Shown: positions 45,621-56,144 of the stretch, piece after piece
Layout: every line of letters starts with the position of its first letter
How positions within the stretch are numbered: the first letter of the stretch is position 1
Assembly: GCF_004332295.1 (NCBI RefSeq)
Contig: NZ_RXLP01000001.1
Span: forward strand, 19,224-83,223
Length of the DNA: 64,000 nucleotides
Direction: 5' to 3'
DNA from: Alloscardovia theropitheci
GTDB lineage: Bacteria; Actinomycetota; Actinomycetes; Actinomycetales; Bifidobacteriaceae
Position numbers and translations under genes: made by a program
The notes under the pieces: generated by a model
What the model was told of the DNA's origin: nothing
What the model saw: only the letters and a program-made list of their open reading frames with translations
The model's database searches: none

Positions 45621-46487
45621 TTACATCGTGGCATAAAACGCAACAGCACTTGATGCTGCCACATTCAAGCTATCAACGCCGTGGCTCATAGGAATCTTTA
45701 CTGTGAGATCAGTAGCAGCAAGAGTATGATGACTTAGACCATCGCCTTCAGTGCCAAAAATGAGAGCTACCTTTTCGATATGAGATGGGTCGTTAATATC
45801 ACTATGAATTCGCGCACTGAGTTCTTGCATAGAAATGGAATCATCAGTAAGCGCCATCGCAACTGTAGTAAACCCTAGTTCCTTAAGTTCGTTGATTGAT
45901 GGATTTGGCCAATTTTTACGATTATCTCCGCCAATACGTGTCCATGGTACTTGGAAAACGGTTCCCATAGATACGCGCACCGCTCGTCGATACAACGGGT
46001 CTAAACACGATGGGGTAGCAAGGACAGCATCTATACCAAGTGCTGCAGCAGAACGCATGAGAGCACCTACATTAGTGAAATCTACAATATTTTCCATAAC
46101 GGCTACACGCTTAACATCAGGTCCACCACATAGTTCTTGCACGCTTGGTAGTTCCCAACGTTTCATAGCACACATAGCACCACGATGAAGACGATAGCCA
46201 GTCAGCTTCTTGAGTAATTCTTCGGATGCGACGAAGACCGGAATGTCAGATCCCCAATGATTATCCACGTATTCGAAAGTCTGAGACATGCCTTCAAGCC
46301 ATTGCTCCTCGACAAGAAAGGAGAGTGGTTCTCGATGAGCGGCTAACGCACGGTCAATCACCTTCGGGCTTTCTGCAATGAAAATACCTTCATCTGGCTC
46401 TAAACGATTACGCAGCTGAATCTCTGTCAAATTTATATAAGCATTCAGACGTGAATCGTCTAGGGAGTCTACTCGTACAATATGCAT
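45621..46487 (-). CDS. TrmH/SpoU-family RNA 2'-O-methyltransferase
   Basis: A SAM-dependent RNA methyltransferase, 288 residues from the ATG at 46487. An in-frame ATG at 46580 gives 319 residues but neither start has a clear ribosome binding site; TACTAT lies 10 nt before the shorter start, compatible with a leaderless message. The SpoU motifs are all present: ENIVDFTNVGALMRSAAALG, LIFGTEGDGLS and SLNVAASSAVAFYA. The target RNA (rRNA or tRNA) is not deducible. Confidence 0.88.
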   Translation of the reverse strand: MHIVRVDSLDDSRLNAYINLTEIQLRNRLEPDEGIFIAESPKVIDRALAAHREPLSFLVEEQWLEGMSQTFEYVDNHWGSDIPVFVASEELLKKLTGYRLHRGAMCAMKRWELPSVQELCGGPDVKRVAVMENIVDFTNVGALMRSAAALGIDAVLATPSCLDPLYRRAVRVSMGTVFQVPWTRIGGDNRKNWPNPSINELKELGFTTVAMALTDDSISMQELSARIHSDINDPSHIEKVALIFGTEGDGLSHHTLAATDLTVKIPMSHGVDSLNVAASSAVAFYATM

Positions 46488-46610
46488 AGTGTCTAGGATA
46501 GTAGTTGCAGGCGAATGAAGAAACGCCGAGTATCTTTCACGAAGTACAGAGATAAAATTGTACCGTACTGATAATGGCATCGGTACAAGAGTTTCTATGA
46601 AGGAGTAGAA

Positions 46611-46960
46611 ATGGATGAAAAAAACAACGCATTAGGCGTAACGCAATATATGGAGCATTAATATCAATAGTTTGTACCATCATGCTCTTTGTCCTATTAC
46701 AACCACTATCTGCTCAAGCCTTGGGCGGGTCATGCTCAGCATGGATGAGTCATGATATAGGTAGCACCATTGGTGTAGGTGAGTGTCAACGATTCGATAA
46801 AGGTAGTGGTGGTCAGGTTACTCTTGACATTGCAGGTGCTCCTGATCGTCATAGTGGATGGTTCCGAGACAATAAAAGACATCAAACAGATAGATGGATA
46901 GCAAATGTACAACCTGGATATCCACGTTCTGCTCGAGTAGATTTTGGCGTCTGGAAATAA
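46611..46960 (+). pseudogene. Lactococcin 972-like secreted bacteriocin, frameshifted in an A7 run
   Basis: An AAGGAG ribosome binding site precedes the ATG at 46611. That frame ends after 16 codons, but adding one A to the run of seven As (46618-46624) yields a complete precursor of about 117 residues. This has a classic signal peptide (Lys/Arg-rich start, core GALISIVCTIMLFVLL, cleavage after AQA) and a mature part with HQTDRWIANVQPG and a C-terminal DFGVWK that resembles lactococcin 972. The intact remainder reads from 46682 as 92 residues without its proper start. The following ABC ATPase and large membrane protein are the usual partners of this bacteriocin family. Confidence 0.6.
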
Positions 46961-47028
46961 ATAAAACGTTGTGTGGGAATCTACGAATATACGATTCTCA
47001 CACAACGGACTGTCAAGAGGTGGAGCAC

Positions 47029-47685
47029 ATGCGTATAACGATAGAAAATCTAGATTTTAGTTATCAAACTCATAAAGAGGAACGGAGAATTTTTTCACGG
47101 CTTAATAAACAATTCGATTCTGGAAATATGTATGCCATAATGGGGCCAAGTGGTTCCGGAAAAACGACTTTACTAAAGTTATTATCGCGTGAACTAGAGA
47201 TGCAATCGGGAAATATATTTTTCAACGATACTTCGATAAATGACTTACGACGGGATAAATTATTAAGACAATTCATCTCGCGTATTTATCAAGATTATAT
47301 GCTTGTTCCGTAATTAAGTCCCGTAGATAATGTGCTTTTAGCACGGGAAATTCTCGGTTATCGAATAACACAAACAGAGCGTAACAATGCTTTTGAACTT
47401 CTCGAACTTGTAGAACTTTCTCATGTAGTGAATATGCCAGTATCACAATTATCTGGGGGAGAGCAACAACGTGTTGCAATTGCGAGAGCAATTGCGCGTG
47501 AAACTACGGTTCTGTTGGCAGATGAGCCTACGGGTGCGTTAGATGAGAGCAATACTATTAAAATTGCTGAACTCTTACACAAAATTGCTTATTCAAAAGA
47601 TGTGTTGGTTATAGCGTGTACTCACGATGATAGATGCGCTCAATGTGCGGATGCTACTTTTGCGATACAAGATTACAATCTTTAG
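47029..47685 (+). pseudogene. Bacteriocin-associated ABC transporter ATPase, interrupted by a stop codon
   Basis: The start at 47029 follows AGAGGTGG. The frame encodes Walker A GPSGSGKTT (residues 39-47) and is then cut by TAA at 47311-47313. The same frame goes on without any shift through LSGGEQQRVAIARA, Walker B VLLADEPTGALD and the H-loop ACTHDD to 47685. Read-through of the single stop would give a normal ATPase of about 218 residues, like those of lactococcin 972 export or immunity loci. The lesion lies between Walker A and the signature motif, so neither half should hydrolyse ATP. Confidence 0.8.
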
Positions 47686-47709
47686 TTTTTAGCTCGGAGA
47701 GATGGAATA

Positions 47710-50069
47710 ATGCGACAGCGTTTTATTTTTGTGGTAAAAGATGCGCAGAATCGTGCAAAAAGTTTATTCTTTATTTTTATAATCACGATGGTTATAGTTG
47801 CATCTTTTATTAGTTTTAATATATGCATTAAATCGTATTCAGATGCATATGAATCATATGCAGTATCGAGTTTAGGTGGATTCGTCTATCAGACCGAAGG
47901 ATATGGTCAGAGTGTTCAAGAGACTCTCAACGAAAAGGTGCGAAATAATGAAGTAGTTGCATATAGATATTCTTCAGCGTTGTTAAAAACAACTAAATAT
48001 CGTAAGGAAAATAAAAAGACTCCAATCACTTATACATCGGGTAAAACTGAATTTTGGAACCTTGTTGAAGGAAGATACGCTCAAAAGCATAAAGAAGTTG
48101 TAATTTCACGAGAACTAAGCCACAATATGGGAATCCATCTTGGAGATCAAATTGAGATATCGGATTATGCTGCGCAAGTTCATACTTCACTCAAAGTTGT
48201 GGGAATAATTGTTAATCCGATCCAAGTTCATGAAATCAACGCTATAGTTCTTCTTAATAATGCCGAGTTCTATCGGGAACGTAGTTCATGGTTGTCTAAT
48301 TCTCCAGTCAATGGAAACAAAGATGATTTAGATAGAGAACGGCTCTATAGTGTACAGAGGAATCATCTTATACATCGAATCGAATATCATTTAGCAAATC
48401 GTACATTACAATTCGTTCCTTATGTAAAAGTTGTGCTGTTAGTCACGCTTTTTGGATTAATTTGTGGTTATTTTGTTTACTCTAAAAGTCGAATATTTAT
48501 CAATAAACAATATCTTGAACTTTTAGGTGATAAGCCTTTCTTTGCGACGTGTTCGATAATTTTCGCAGATGTGCTCGCTCTTGTGCTTGCTTTTATAAGT
48601 GCAATAGGCATAGTATTTGTATTCTTTGAAATCAATCATGAAAGAATAGGATATTATTTTAATCAAGCATGGATAATTTTTCCGCTTCAAGAAGCTTGGA
48701 AATCGGCATTACTTGCTGCCGGTATCTTGCTCAGTTCCATAATAATCTCTATTTTGGGTTTATCTCGAACACATATGCATACCGAGAGTCTTCATCATAT
48801 GAGTAATAACATAAGGTGGATTTTATGGTCAGTTTTAGGTGTAATTGTTACTGTTATCTGTATCGTGTTGCGCCAGATCTATCTTTTTCCATATGGCTTC
48901 TATGTAGCTATGTTTATAGGTGCGTGGAGTATCCCTACACTGAGCGTAGCGGTGTGTGTGTCTGCTCAACGAGGGGTATTCAAAATTGTGAACGGGCGTT
49001 TAGCTTGGATTAAAATTATATGTAATGGTCTGGTATTCGCTTTGAGTTTTTATGCAGCCTTGTATACGTCTGGTTCTGCAAGTCAATATAACTGGTTCAG
49101 TTCCCATATCAACTCATCTCGTTCTTGGATTGAGATGGCTTCGATTTCTGAGAATAAGGTACTGGATTTCGAGAATAAATTCCCAAATATTATGGAGACG
49201 GCATATGTCTTCATAATGCCAGATCAATCGGGATGGTCGTATAACATAATTTCTCCTGAAGCAGTTAACTGTCCACTTAAATCTTTTAAACAGTATGATT
49301 CTACGTGTAACTCAGTTATTTTTAGCAATGTCATTCTTGCTGATAAAGGAACACCAGCAGGTAGATATATTAATAAGACAATCGATACTGCAAGCGATAA
49401 AAATCATGAGAGCTTTATATTTGTATCGCGCTCTTTTACGGACGATACAAAAGAGGCGCATATTGAGAAAATTACCGGAACGAACAATGATGAGACCATT
49501 GATATGGATATACTCCCAGGTCCACTCTTGAAAATGGGTCACTTGAGGCGCAAGGTTTAGGACTTGAGGCAACTACTATGCGACAGCTTATAGTACTTAA
49601 CTTTGATAGGTATAGTGAGCAGGAGCGGCAGGAATTTCGTATGGCTCTACTGTCTGCATCTCCATTGGAGCTTCTGCATGAATCGGATTATGCCGAATTT
49701 CGAGAGATGGTTAATACAGGAAAGAATTGGTCATTTGTCAGTATTTTTGTCTCGCTTATGGTGATTCTATTCCTGACGGCAATTTCTCTCGAAGATCAAA
49801 GATCAATTCGGGAAATAGCTATTGCATCTGAGGCTTCACGATGGTTCTATATTAAGTTGAGTATCTCTACAATTGTTCCATATATGAGTAGCTTAATCTT
49901 TGGAGTAATTTCAGGTTTCTTATGTGGCCTTGATCATATACCGTTTACGATGCTGAATAACCCGATCCAGCATGATTATGGTATACAATGGTTGTGGCCA
50001 TTAACCGCTCTGTTATGTGTGCCGATTGTTCTATGGGTTTTGGAAAGGAAAAAGGATGGGAACAAGTAA
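47710..50069 (+). pseudogene. Bacteriocin-associated multi-pass membrane protein, split by a frameshift
   Basis: The first frame (47710-49560) gives 616 residues: one N-terminal helix (about 18-40), an extracellular domain, then several helices between 236 and 470 and a second outer domain. It ends shortly after 49534. The next frame holds the missing C-terminus (to 50069) with three more helices (SIFVSLMVILFLTAISLED, PYMSSLIFGVISGF and a last one). Inserting one A at the AAAA run 49531-49534 joins them into about 786 residues. FtsX-like organisation and context match the lactococcin 972-associated integral membrane family. Downstream fragment alone begins at 49578. Confidence 0.72.
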
Positions 50070-50241
50070 TAAAATTCTCATCTGTGAAATATAGTGGAGG
50101 GGTTGGGACTGACTGTCTTATGATTTGAAATTTATCGATCGACGTTTACTCTGACGATAGAGGGGTATTATTGTCGCGGTTGAGCTCTAATGTGCTCTCT
50201 TTTTGAAAGCAGTATGGATTTAGTAATGCGACACTCCGAAA

Positions 50242-50270
50242 TTGCGTGAATAAAACTTCTGTACTATTCT
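50242..50270 (+). promoter_or_regulatory. Probable tRNA-Leu promoter
   Basis: TTGCGT (50242-50247), a 17-bp spacer and TATTCT (50265-50270) lie 28 bp before the tRNA. The rest of the gap 50070-50241 contains no recognisable gene. Confidence 0.5.
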
Positions 50271-50298
50271 TCTTAAATGTTGCTCAGCAATGAGTGAT

Positions 50299-50386
50299 GT
50301 CCGGGTGGCGGAATGGTAGACGCGCTAGCTTGAGGTGCTAGTGCCCATTTTATACGGGCGTGCGGGTTCAAGTCCCGCTCCGGACA
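50299..50386 (+). tRNA. tRNA-Leu (anticodon GAG)
   Basis: A class II tRNA of 88 nt. The acceptor stem GTCCGGG (50299-50305) pairs with TCCGGAC (50379-50385); the anticodon stem CTAGC/GCTAG encloses the loop TTGAGGT; a long variable arm (TGCCCATTTTATACGGGCG) follows; the T loop is GGGTTCAAGTCCC. The CCA end is not encoded. Confidence 0.97.
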
Positions 50387-50391
50387 CTAAC

Positions 50392-50419
50392 AAAATCCCT
50401 TCATTGAAAGGGATTTTTT
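50392..50419 (+). terminator. tRNA-Leu terminator
   Basis: AAAATCCCTT (50392-50401) pairs with AAGGGATTTT (50408-50417) and runs into a T-tract. From 50420 to 50609 there is only leader sequence, with one weak inverted repeat CAACTA/TAGTTG, before the next gene. Confidence 0.9.
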
Positions 50420-50609
50420 CATATGAGGTAGATTGTAATGTGGCAGTCGATTATGGTATACAATGCACAACTACATAGCAAATACATAGTTGGAGCAGGT
50501 TGTTGTTAGTATTCATTTATACTTAATACAACGATTTACGCGGCATTTATTTACCTAAACTATTGAATCTAATTTTACAGCCAGAAGCAGGATAGGAGCA
50601 TATACCTCG

Positions 50610-51524
50610 ATGTCTAAAACATTAATAGGCAGCATTATGGTCCTTATCGCTGGAATTGCATGGGGCATTTCAGGTGTGAGTGGACAGTACTTGATTCAGC
50701 GTGGGATAAGTGTGGGAGCACTAACTTCATTACGTTTACTCATAGCGGGTGGAGTGCTAGTCGCTTGGTGCCTTATTCGTTATCCACATCGCCTCAAGCA
50801 AGCGCTAAAGACTCCATCATTTATCAGGCGTGTACTTCTTTTTAGTATTTTTGGCCTTGTAGCAAATCAATTCGCTTATTTACAAGCCATTGGTCATACA
50901 AATGCTGGAACCGCAACAGTCCTTCAGTATTTGACTCCCGTTATCGTTGTTATTTATACGTGTCTTAAAGATCGAATCCCGCCTGCACTATTAGAGATTT
51001 GCGCGATAATTGCTGCAATCATCGGTACATATTTGCTTGCTTCTCATGGCGACATTCATAATATAGCGTTAAATCCCACAGGTCTTGCATGGGGTATTAT
51101 TTCGGCATTTACATATGCGGCTTATATTTTGATACCTGTTTCTTTGGTAAAAGAATGGGGAAGTGTCATGTCTGTGGGCGTTTCCATGCTTATTGGTGGC
51201 ATAATTTTCTCAATGTTTTCCGGCATATGGACTCAGCATTATGACATTGATATACCAATGATTATCGCTTTTATTGGAATCATTGGAATTGGAACAATTA
51301 TTGCTTACACACTGTTTATCATGGGTACAGCCATGATTGGAGCCGTCCAGGGAAGTCTTCTCGCTTCCATTGAACCAGTAGCATCAGTAATTTTCACCGT
51401 TCTGATCTTTCATACACAATTTTATCTAGCAGACATCATTGGTATGATAATCATTCTCATGGCTGCTACAGTTATTTCGCTCAAAGATGTTATTAATAAA
51501 ATTATCATCCACCGGATAAAGTAG
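50610..51524 (+). CDS. EamA/DMT-family transporter
   Basis: A ten-helix drug/metabolite transporter of 304 residues built from two EamA repeats (about 1-140 and 150-295). Marks are GIAWGISGVSGQYLIQRGI, TVLQYLTPVIVVIY at the end of the first repeat and SLLASIEPVASVIFTVLIF at the end of the second. Substrate unknown, possibly amino acid or metabolite export. The ATG follows TAGGAG at a rather long 11-nt spacing. It ends 7 nt before rsmE. Confidence 0.9.
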   Translation: MSKTLIGSIMVLIAGIAWGISGVSGQYLIQRGISVGALTSLRLLIAGGVLVAWCLIRYPHRLKQALKTPSFIRRVLLFSIFGLVANQFAYLQAIGHTNAGTATVLQYLTPVIVVIYTCLKDRIPPALLEICAIIAAIIGTYLLASHGDIHNIALNPTGLAWGIISAFTYAAYILIPVSLVKEWGSVMSVGVSMLIGGIIFSMFSGIWTQHYDIDIPMIIAFIGIIGIGTIIAYTLFIMGTAMIGAVQGSLLASIEPVASVIFTVLIFHTQFYLADIIGMIIILMAATVISLKDVINKIIIHRIK

Positions 51525-51531
51525 GACTATT

Positions 51532-52308
51532 ATGACTTTACCAATGTTCGTTGTTCGTGAAACGCATGATTTAAAGTTCGCAGATGCTAAACCGCAAACA
51601 CTATGGACGCTTCCTCAGCCAGTGGCTCAGCATGCTATCAAATCTATGCGATTGAGTGAAGGTGACCAGCTTCAGCTGTGCGATGGCAATGGTACACGTG
51701 TGCTTGCTAGTATCGCAGATACTACAAGCGCGTTAGTGCGCGTAGAATCAGTTAGTCATGATGAATCGCCACGTGTAAAGCTTGGGCTCGTACAAGCACT
51801 AGCAAAGTCAGGTCGTGACGAACAGGCAATCGAAATGGCCACAGAAATTGGTGTCGATACTGTCATTCCTTGGCAATCACATCGATCGATAGTTCAGTGG
51901 AAAGGTAATAAAGCTGAAAAGGCTTTAGGCAAATGGCGTGATATCGTTCTCGCAGCGACTGAGCAATCTCGACGAAGTTTTATGCCTGAAGTTATAGCAA
52001 TGAAAACTTCGAAGCAATTAGTTTCGTGGGCAGATGAACGTATTAAAGAGAGGGATATTGTTCTCGTTCTTCATCAAGATGCCACAGATACATGGGGCGA
52101 GTTTGAGGCCGTGGCTTCACAGGCATCTGAGAACTCAACAATCTGGGTAGTGGTTGGGCCTGAGGGTGGAATTAGTGATGAAGAAGTCGATGCACTGAAA
52201 AATGTGGGTGCTCACGTGTGCGTCATCGGTCATAATATTTTACGAGCTTCAAGTGCAGGAAGTGTGGCATTAACTTTGCTCAGTCGCGTGACAGGACGCT
52301 ACGTATAA
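51532..52308 (+). CDS. rsmE: 16S rRNA (uracil-1498-N3)-methyltransferase RsmE
   Basis: Methylates U1498 of 16S rRNA; 258 residues. The N-terminal PUA-like part (HAIKSMRLSEGDQLQLCDGNG) and the SPOUT knot (VVGPEGGISDEEVDAL and ILRASSAGSVALTLL) are complete. It heads the conserved rsmE-hinT-phoH-ybeY-corC-era series. Confidence 0.95.
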   Translation: MTLPMFVVRETHDLKFADAKPQTLWTLPQPVAQHAIKSMRLSEGDQLQLCDGNGTRVLASIADTTSALVRVESVSHDESPRVKLGLVQALAKSGRDEQAIEMATEIGVDTVIPWQSHRSIVQWKGNKAEKALGKWRDIVLAATEQSRRSFMPEVIAMKTSKQLVSWADERIKERDIVLVLHQDATDTWGEFEAVASQASENSTIWVVVGPEGGISDEEVDALKNVGAHVCVIGHNILRASSAGSVALTLLSRVTGRYV

Positions 52309-52376
52309 ACTGTTTATGAATGCGTATAGAATAGTCAATAATACGCGCTACTTATGAGCTTAAAAGGGGATGGACA

Positions 52377-52718
52377 ATGGCACGACATGACAATTGCATA
52401 TTTTGCAAAATTATTGCCGGTGAAATTCCAAGTACTAAGATTTTTGAAAATGATGATATCTATGCTTTTGCTGATCTCAATCCTCAGGCGAAAGTACATG
52501 CTCTTGTAGTACCAAAAGATCATTTCGATGACGTCTCTCAAGTAGCCCATGAACGTCCTGAATTACTTGCTCAGATTGTAGAAGTCGCTAAAACCATCGC
52601 AACTGAAAAATACAACGGTCAATTCAGACTTGTTTTTAATACGGGTGAAGATGCAGGACAAACAGTTTTCCATTGCCATGCGCATGTATTAACCGGTGAG
52701 AAGTTAGAAGGAGAATAA
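52377..52718 (+). CDS. hinT: HIT-family protein (HinT-like)
   Basis: A purine nucleoside phosphoramidase-type protein of 113 residues. [13 protein letters not shown] at the start and the histidine triad [10 protein letters not shown] near the C-terminus define the family. It lies 4 nt ahead of phoH. Confidence 0.93.
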   Translation: MARHDNCIFCKIIAGEIPSTKIFENDDIYAFADLNPQAKVHALVVPKDHFDDVSQVAHERPELLAQIVEVAKTIATEKYNGQFRLVFNTGEDAGQTVFHCHAHVLTGEKLEGE

Positions 52719-52722
52719 ACTT

Positions 52723-53952
52723 TTGCCACAATCGAGTACCACAACTCGTACCATTACTATTCCACAGGAGCTTAGTCCTGTTGCAGTTTTCGGTCCTGAA
52801 GATCAGATTATTCGCTTAATTGAGAAAGCATACTCTGAGCTTACTTTCGTAATTCGAGGAAATACTGTAGCGATTGTATCCAAATCTGCTAAAACGGAAG
52901 CAGATGCGCTTGCAGCGTATGATTTCTTACATGATGTCATTGATACGGCATATACAAGTCCTCTTGCAGTTGATGACGTTGAACGGTTGCTTGCTAATCG
53001 TCTCAGTCAAAAAGCAGATCGAAAAGAGCGCAAGATTAAGCCAGCGGCACCACGTTTCCCAGACGAGCGTCCACATTTTATAGGGCGTACACACACTGAG
53101 TCTGATATGGGTACATCAGTTAGCGGTATGGCGTCGACACTGGGCGGTAATCGCGTACCTCGTGTTATTACTATGGCTCATGGAATTCCCGTTCGTGCTA
53201 AGACTGCTGGTCAGGTAGACTACATTAACGCTATTGAATCACATACGATTACATTTGGCATAGGGCCTGCTGGCACAGGTAAAACATATCTTGCAGTGGC
53301 AAAAGCAGTTCGTGCTTTTGAAGATGGGGCCGTGCGCCGAATCATTCTTACTAGACCAGCTGTAGAAGCCGGAGAGAATCTTGGCTTCCTTCCTGGAACT
53401 CTGACTGAGAAAGTCGACCCGTATCTTCGACCTTTGTATGATGCGTTATCGGATATGCTTGGAAACGAGCGTATGCAGCGCTATATTGCAGATAACACCA
53501 TCGAAGTGGCTCCTCTGGCTTATATGCGAGGTCGTACACTCAATGATGCGTATGTCATTCTTGATGAAGCACAAAATACGACACCTCAGCAAATGAAGAT
53601 GTTCCTTACTCGTCTTGGATTTAATACGAAGATGGTCATCACTGGAGATGTTACTCAGGTTGATTTTGCAGTGAAACGTTCAGGCTTACGTGTTATTGAA
53701 GATGTACTTGGACATATCGATGATATTGCTTTTGTTCATCTTGGCTCTGACGATGTCGTTCGACATAACTTAGTTGGGACTATTGTTAGTGCATACGATA
53801 AGTATCAAGAAAAGCATTCGAAGGCTTCTGAGGACTTGTCAACACATGCGCATGATCATCTCGTGGTTCCCGCTCAAGATGTTTCCGCTCAAGAAGTTAA
53901 AGAGCAGGTGGATGTTAAAGTGGACGAGAAGGTCGATGAACGCCATATATAG
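52723..53952 (+). CDS. phoH: PhoH-like ATPase
   Basis: A cytoplasmic P-loop ATPase of 409 residues, often linked to RNA metabolism together with YbeY. It starts at a TTG behind AAGGAG. Walker A GPAGTGKT is at 181-188; [36 protein letters not shown] and TGDVTQVD follow. The acidic, repetitive C-terminal tail ([17 protein letters not shown]) is longer than usual. Confidence 0.95.
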   Translation: MPQSSTTTRTITIPQELSPVAVFGPEDQIIRLIEKAYSELTFVIRGNTVAIVSKSAKTEADALAAYDFLHDVIDTAYTSPLAVDDVERLLANRLSQKADRKERKIKPAAPRFPDERPHFIGRTHTESDMGTSVSGMASTLGGNRVPRVITMAHGIPVRAKTAGQVDYINAIESHTITFGIGPAGTGKTYLAVAKAVRAFEDGAVRRIILTRPAVEAGENLGFLPGTLTEKVDPYLRPLYDALSDMLGNERMQRYIADNTIEVAPLAYMRGRTLNDAYVILDEAQNTTPQQMKMFLTRLGFNTKMVITGDVTQVDFAVKRSGLRVIEDVLGHIDDIAFVHLGSDDVVRHNLVGTIVSAYDKYQEKHSKASEDLSTHAHDHLVVPAQDVSAQEVKEQVDVKVDEKVDERHI

Positions 53953-54035
53953 AACACCGATATATCCGGTTGGCATACGATTTAAGATGAAGAAACACTA
54001 TCAAGATGGAATATCAACAATAGAATCGAGAGCAC

Positions 54036-54551
54036 ATGAGCGTTGACGTTCTTAACGAAAGTGATTGGCACGTCGATCCTGAACTATTTTCTCATTTGGG
54101 ACTATGGGTTATGGATCAGATGGGGATAAGTACGCACAGTGATCTGACAATTATCTTCAATGAACCGGATGCAATGGAAGAGCTACATCTGCGCTGGATG
54201 AATCTCGAAGGCCCTACCGATGTCATGAGTTTTCCTATGGATGAGCTTCGACCAAGTGATGGTCGTGAACCCGTTGAAGGAATGCTAGGAGATATCGTAC
54301 TTTGTCCAGCAGTTGCAGCCACTCAGGCGCAAAGTGCAGGACATTCGACCATTGAGGAATTGTTATTACTTACTATTCATGGATGTTTGCATCTTCTAGG
54401 TTTTGACCACGGGGAAAAAGATCAGGAACGTGAAATGTTTGCTCTGCAACGACAATTACTCCTGACATTCCTTGCGGCTCAACCTGGTGAACTTGATGAA
54501 GTAATTCCTCTTGAGCTAGTGCAGCGAGTGGGTAAGACCGAGCACAATTAA
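54036..54551 (+). CDS. ybeY: Endoribonuclease YbeY
   Basis: A metal-dependent RNase for 16S rRNA 3'-end maturation and ribosome quality control; 171 residues. The zinc motif [11 protein letters not shown] lies at 115-125 (H115, H119, H125), and [13 protein letters not shown] precedes it. The 83-nt gap after phoH is the longest in this part of the cluster. Confidence 0.95.
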   Translation: MSVDVLNESDWHVDPELFSHLGLWVMDQMGISTHSDLTIIFNEPDAMEELHLRWMNLEGPTDVMSFPMDELRPSDGREPVEGMLGDIVLCPAVAATQAQSAGHSTIEELLLLTIHGCLHLLGFDHGEKDQEREMFALQRQLLLTFLAAQPGELDEVIPLELVQRVGKTEHN

Positions 54552-54589
54552 GTAACGATATGCGGGAATGATGACTGCGAATAACGCTT

Positions 54590-54615
54590 GCGTATAGTGA
54601 TCGCGTATAGCGATG
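54590..54615. repeat. 13-bp tandem duplication downstream of ybeY
   Basis: GCGTATAGTGATC (54590-54602) is followed directly by GCGTATAGCGATG (54603-54615), differing at two positions. The 206-bp gap between ybeY and the next gene shows no other structure. Confidence 0.6.
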
Positions 54616-54757
54616 TAGAGCCGGTTAGTTTAAAAGTATCGACCATATCATCGCTATCGCGAGTTTTAGTGAATTGCATTGCTGGGCTAAGAATACGAAA
54701 TTATTACTGGACTACTAGTAAATAAATTCATACGTGTGAAAAGGATAGTGAATAAAT

Positions 54758-56113
54758 ATGAATACAGCTTCGCTCATAGTGGCGATATGTCTCTATGTCG
54801 TATCAGCAGGACTCTTGTGGTTTTCGCTCATTATGGCAGCAAATGAGTCTGCTATCGCACGTGTGACGCGTTCGAATCTGAATAATCTTATGCTTGATGT
54901 GAGAACGAATGAAGATTCTGAATTCTTGCGTCGTAAAACTATTGCTCGCATACGGCACGCACAAAATGTCATATTACAGCGCCAACGAGCTGTAATGACA
55001 TGTACATTTAGCCGTGTCATGTCCAATATCCTCATCGGTGCTTTGGTTGCAATAGCGACGGGTGTTTTTGGAGTAGCGATATGGGCAGAAGTCCTCATCG
55101 GCATCGTTGTAGCAGTGATTAGTGCAACAATTGCTGTCCTCATATCTCCACGTTCCTCGAATCAGCGTTCCGTGAATGTCTTATTACAGTACGCGCCGTT
55201 TATTGACCGCGCAATGCATATCATGCCGCGCGTCGATATCGAGCGCACACAACAAGTCACGCTTTCCGATGATGAAGAGTTAGAAAAAATTCATCACGAC
55301 CAGGCGCGTGCAACAATTGATCGCCTTATCGAAGCGCATCTTTTTGATCCTGAAATTTCTGAAATGCTTCGAAATGTTCTCATCCTGACGGATACGTTAA
55401 CACGTGAAATCATGGTTCCCCGAACAGATATGTTCTCTCTTGAACGGACGACAACACTCAACGATATGCTTAAGGACTGCTCACGCTCAGGATTCTCACG
55501 CGTGCCGGTCACCGGAGAATCTGTGGATGATCTTGTAGGAATCGCATATTTGAAAGACGTTGTACGCGCGACAGCTTTTAACCCGGCTGCAGGGGAGCGT
55601 GCGATAGAAACAATAATGCGCGAGCCAATGCTTGTGCCTGAGTCCAAGCCTGTCGACGATCTCTTTCACGATATGCAAACCAAGAGGCAGCATGTGGCCA
55701 TCGTCGTTGATGAATACGGTGGGATCGCGGGACTGGTGACGATTGAGGATGCTTTGGAGCAAATCGTGGGCGAGATGGAGGATGAGCATGATCGTGTACA
55801 ACGTCACGAACCAGAACGCATGGAAGATGGTGGTTGGAAAGTCCCTGCACGTACATCTATTACTGATATTGAAGAATTATTTGAAATTGATTTAGATGAA
55901 GACGATGTCGATACTGCTTATGGCTTACTTACTAAAGCACTTGGCCGTGTACCAATCGTTGGATCGCATGCTCAGACCCGCGGTCTTGATTTGATAGCAG
56001 TTGACTCCGCTGGACGACGAAAGAAAGTTTCAACTATCGAAATTCGTCGTAGCGCTGATACAATCAAATCAGAGAATAAAGAATCGTATGACTCATCATC
56101 GCAAGAATCATAG
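54758..56113 (+). CDS. HlyC/CorC-type CNNM-CBS membrane protein
   Basis: A 451-residue protein with membrane segments at about 5-30 and 85-125 and a cytoplasmic half. The cytoplasmic part has paired CBS domains (about 200-330: [45 protein letters not shown]) and a CorC/HlyC C-terminal domain (350-430). Members act in divalent cation (Mg2+/Co2+) efflux. The transmembrane part is short for the family and has few Gly/Pro signature residues. Positioned before era as in many Actinobacteria. Confidence 0.88.
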   Translation: MNTASLIVAICLYVVSAGLLWFSLIMAANESAIARVTRSNLNNLMLDVRTNEDSEFLRRKTIARIRHAQNVILQRQRAVMTCTFSRVMSNILIGALVAIATGVFGVAIWAEVLIGIVVAVISATIAVLISPRSSNQRSVNVLLQYAPFIDRAMHIMPRVDIERTQQVTLSDDEELEKIHHDQARATIDRLIEAHLFDPEISEMLRNVLILTDTLTREIMVPRTDMFSLERTTTLNDMLKDCSRSGFSRVPVTGESVDDLVGIAYLKDVVRATAFNPAAGERAIETIMREPMLVPESKPVDDLFHDMQTKRQHVAIVVDEYGGIAGLVTIEDALEQIVGEMEDEHDRVQRHEPERMEDGGWKVPARTSITDIEELFEIDLDEDDVDTAYGLLTKALGRVPIVGSHAQTRGLDLIAVDSAGRRKKVSTIEIRRSADTIKSENKESYDSSSQES

Positions 56114-56144
56114 AGACTACACGTAAACGCAGAGGACATTAAAC

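Noticed and set aside
43640..50386. Insertion sequence or transposon in the accessory region
   Set aside because: No transposase frame or terminal inverted repeats could be found; the changes there are point lesions and small frameshifts.
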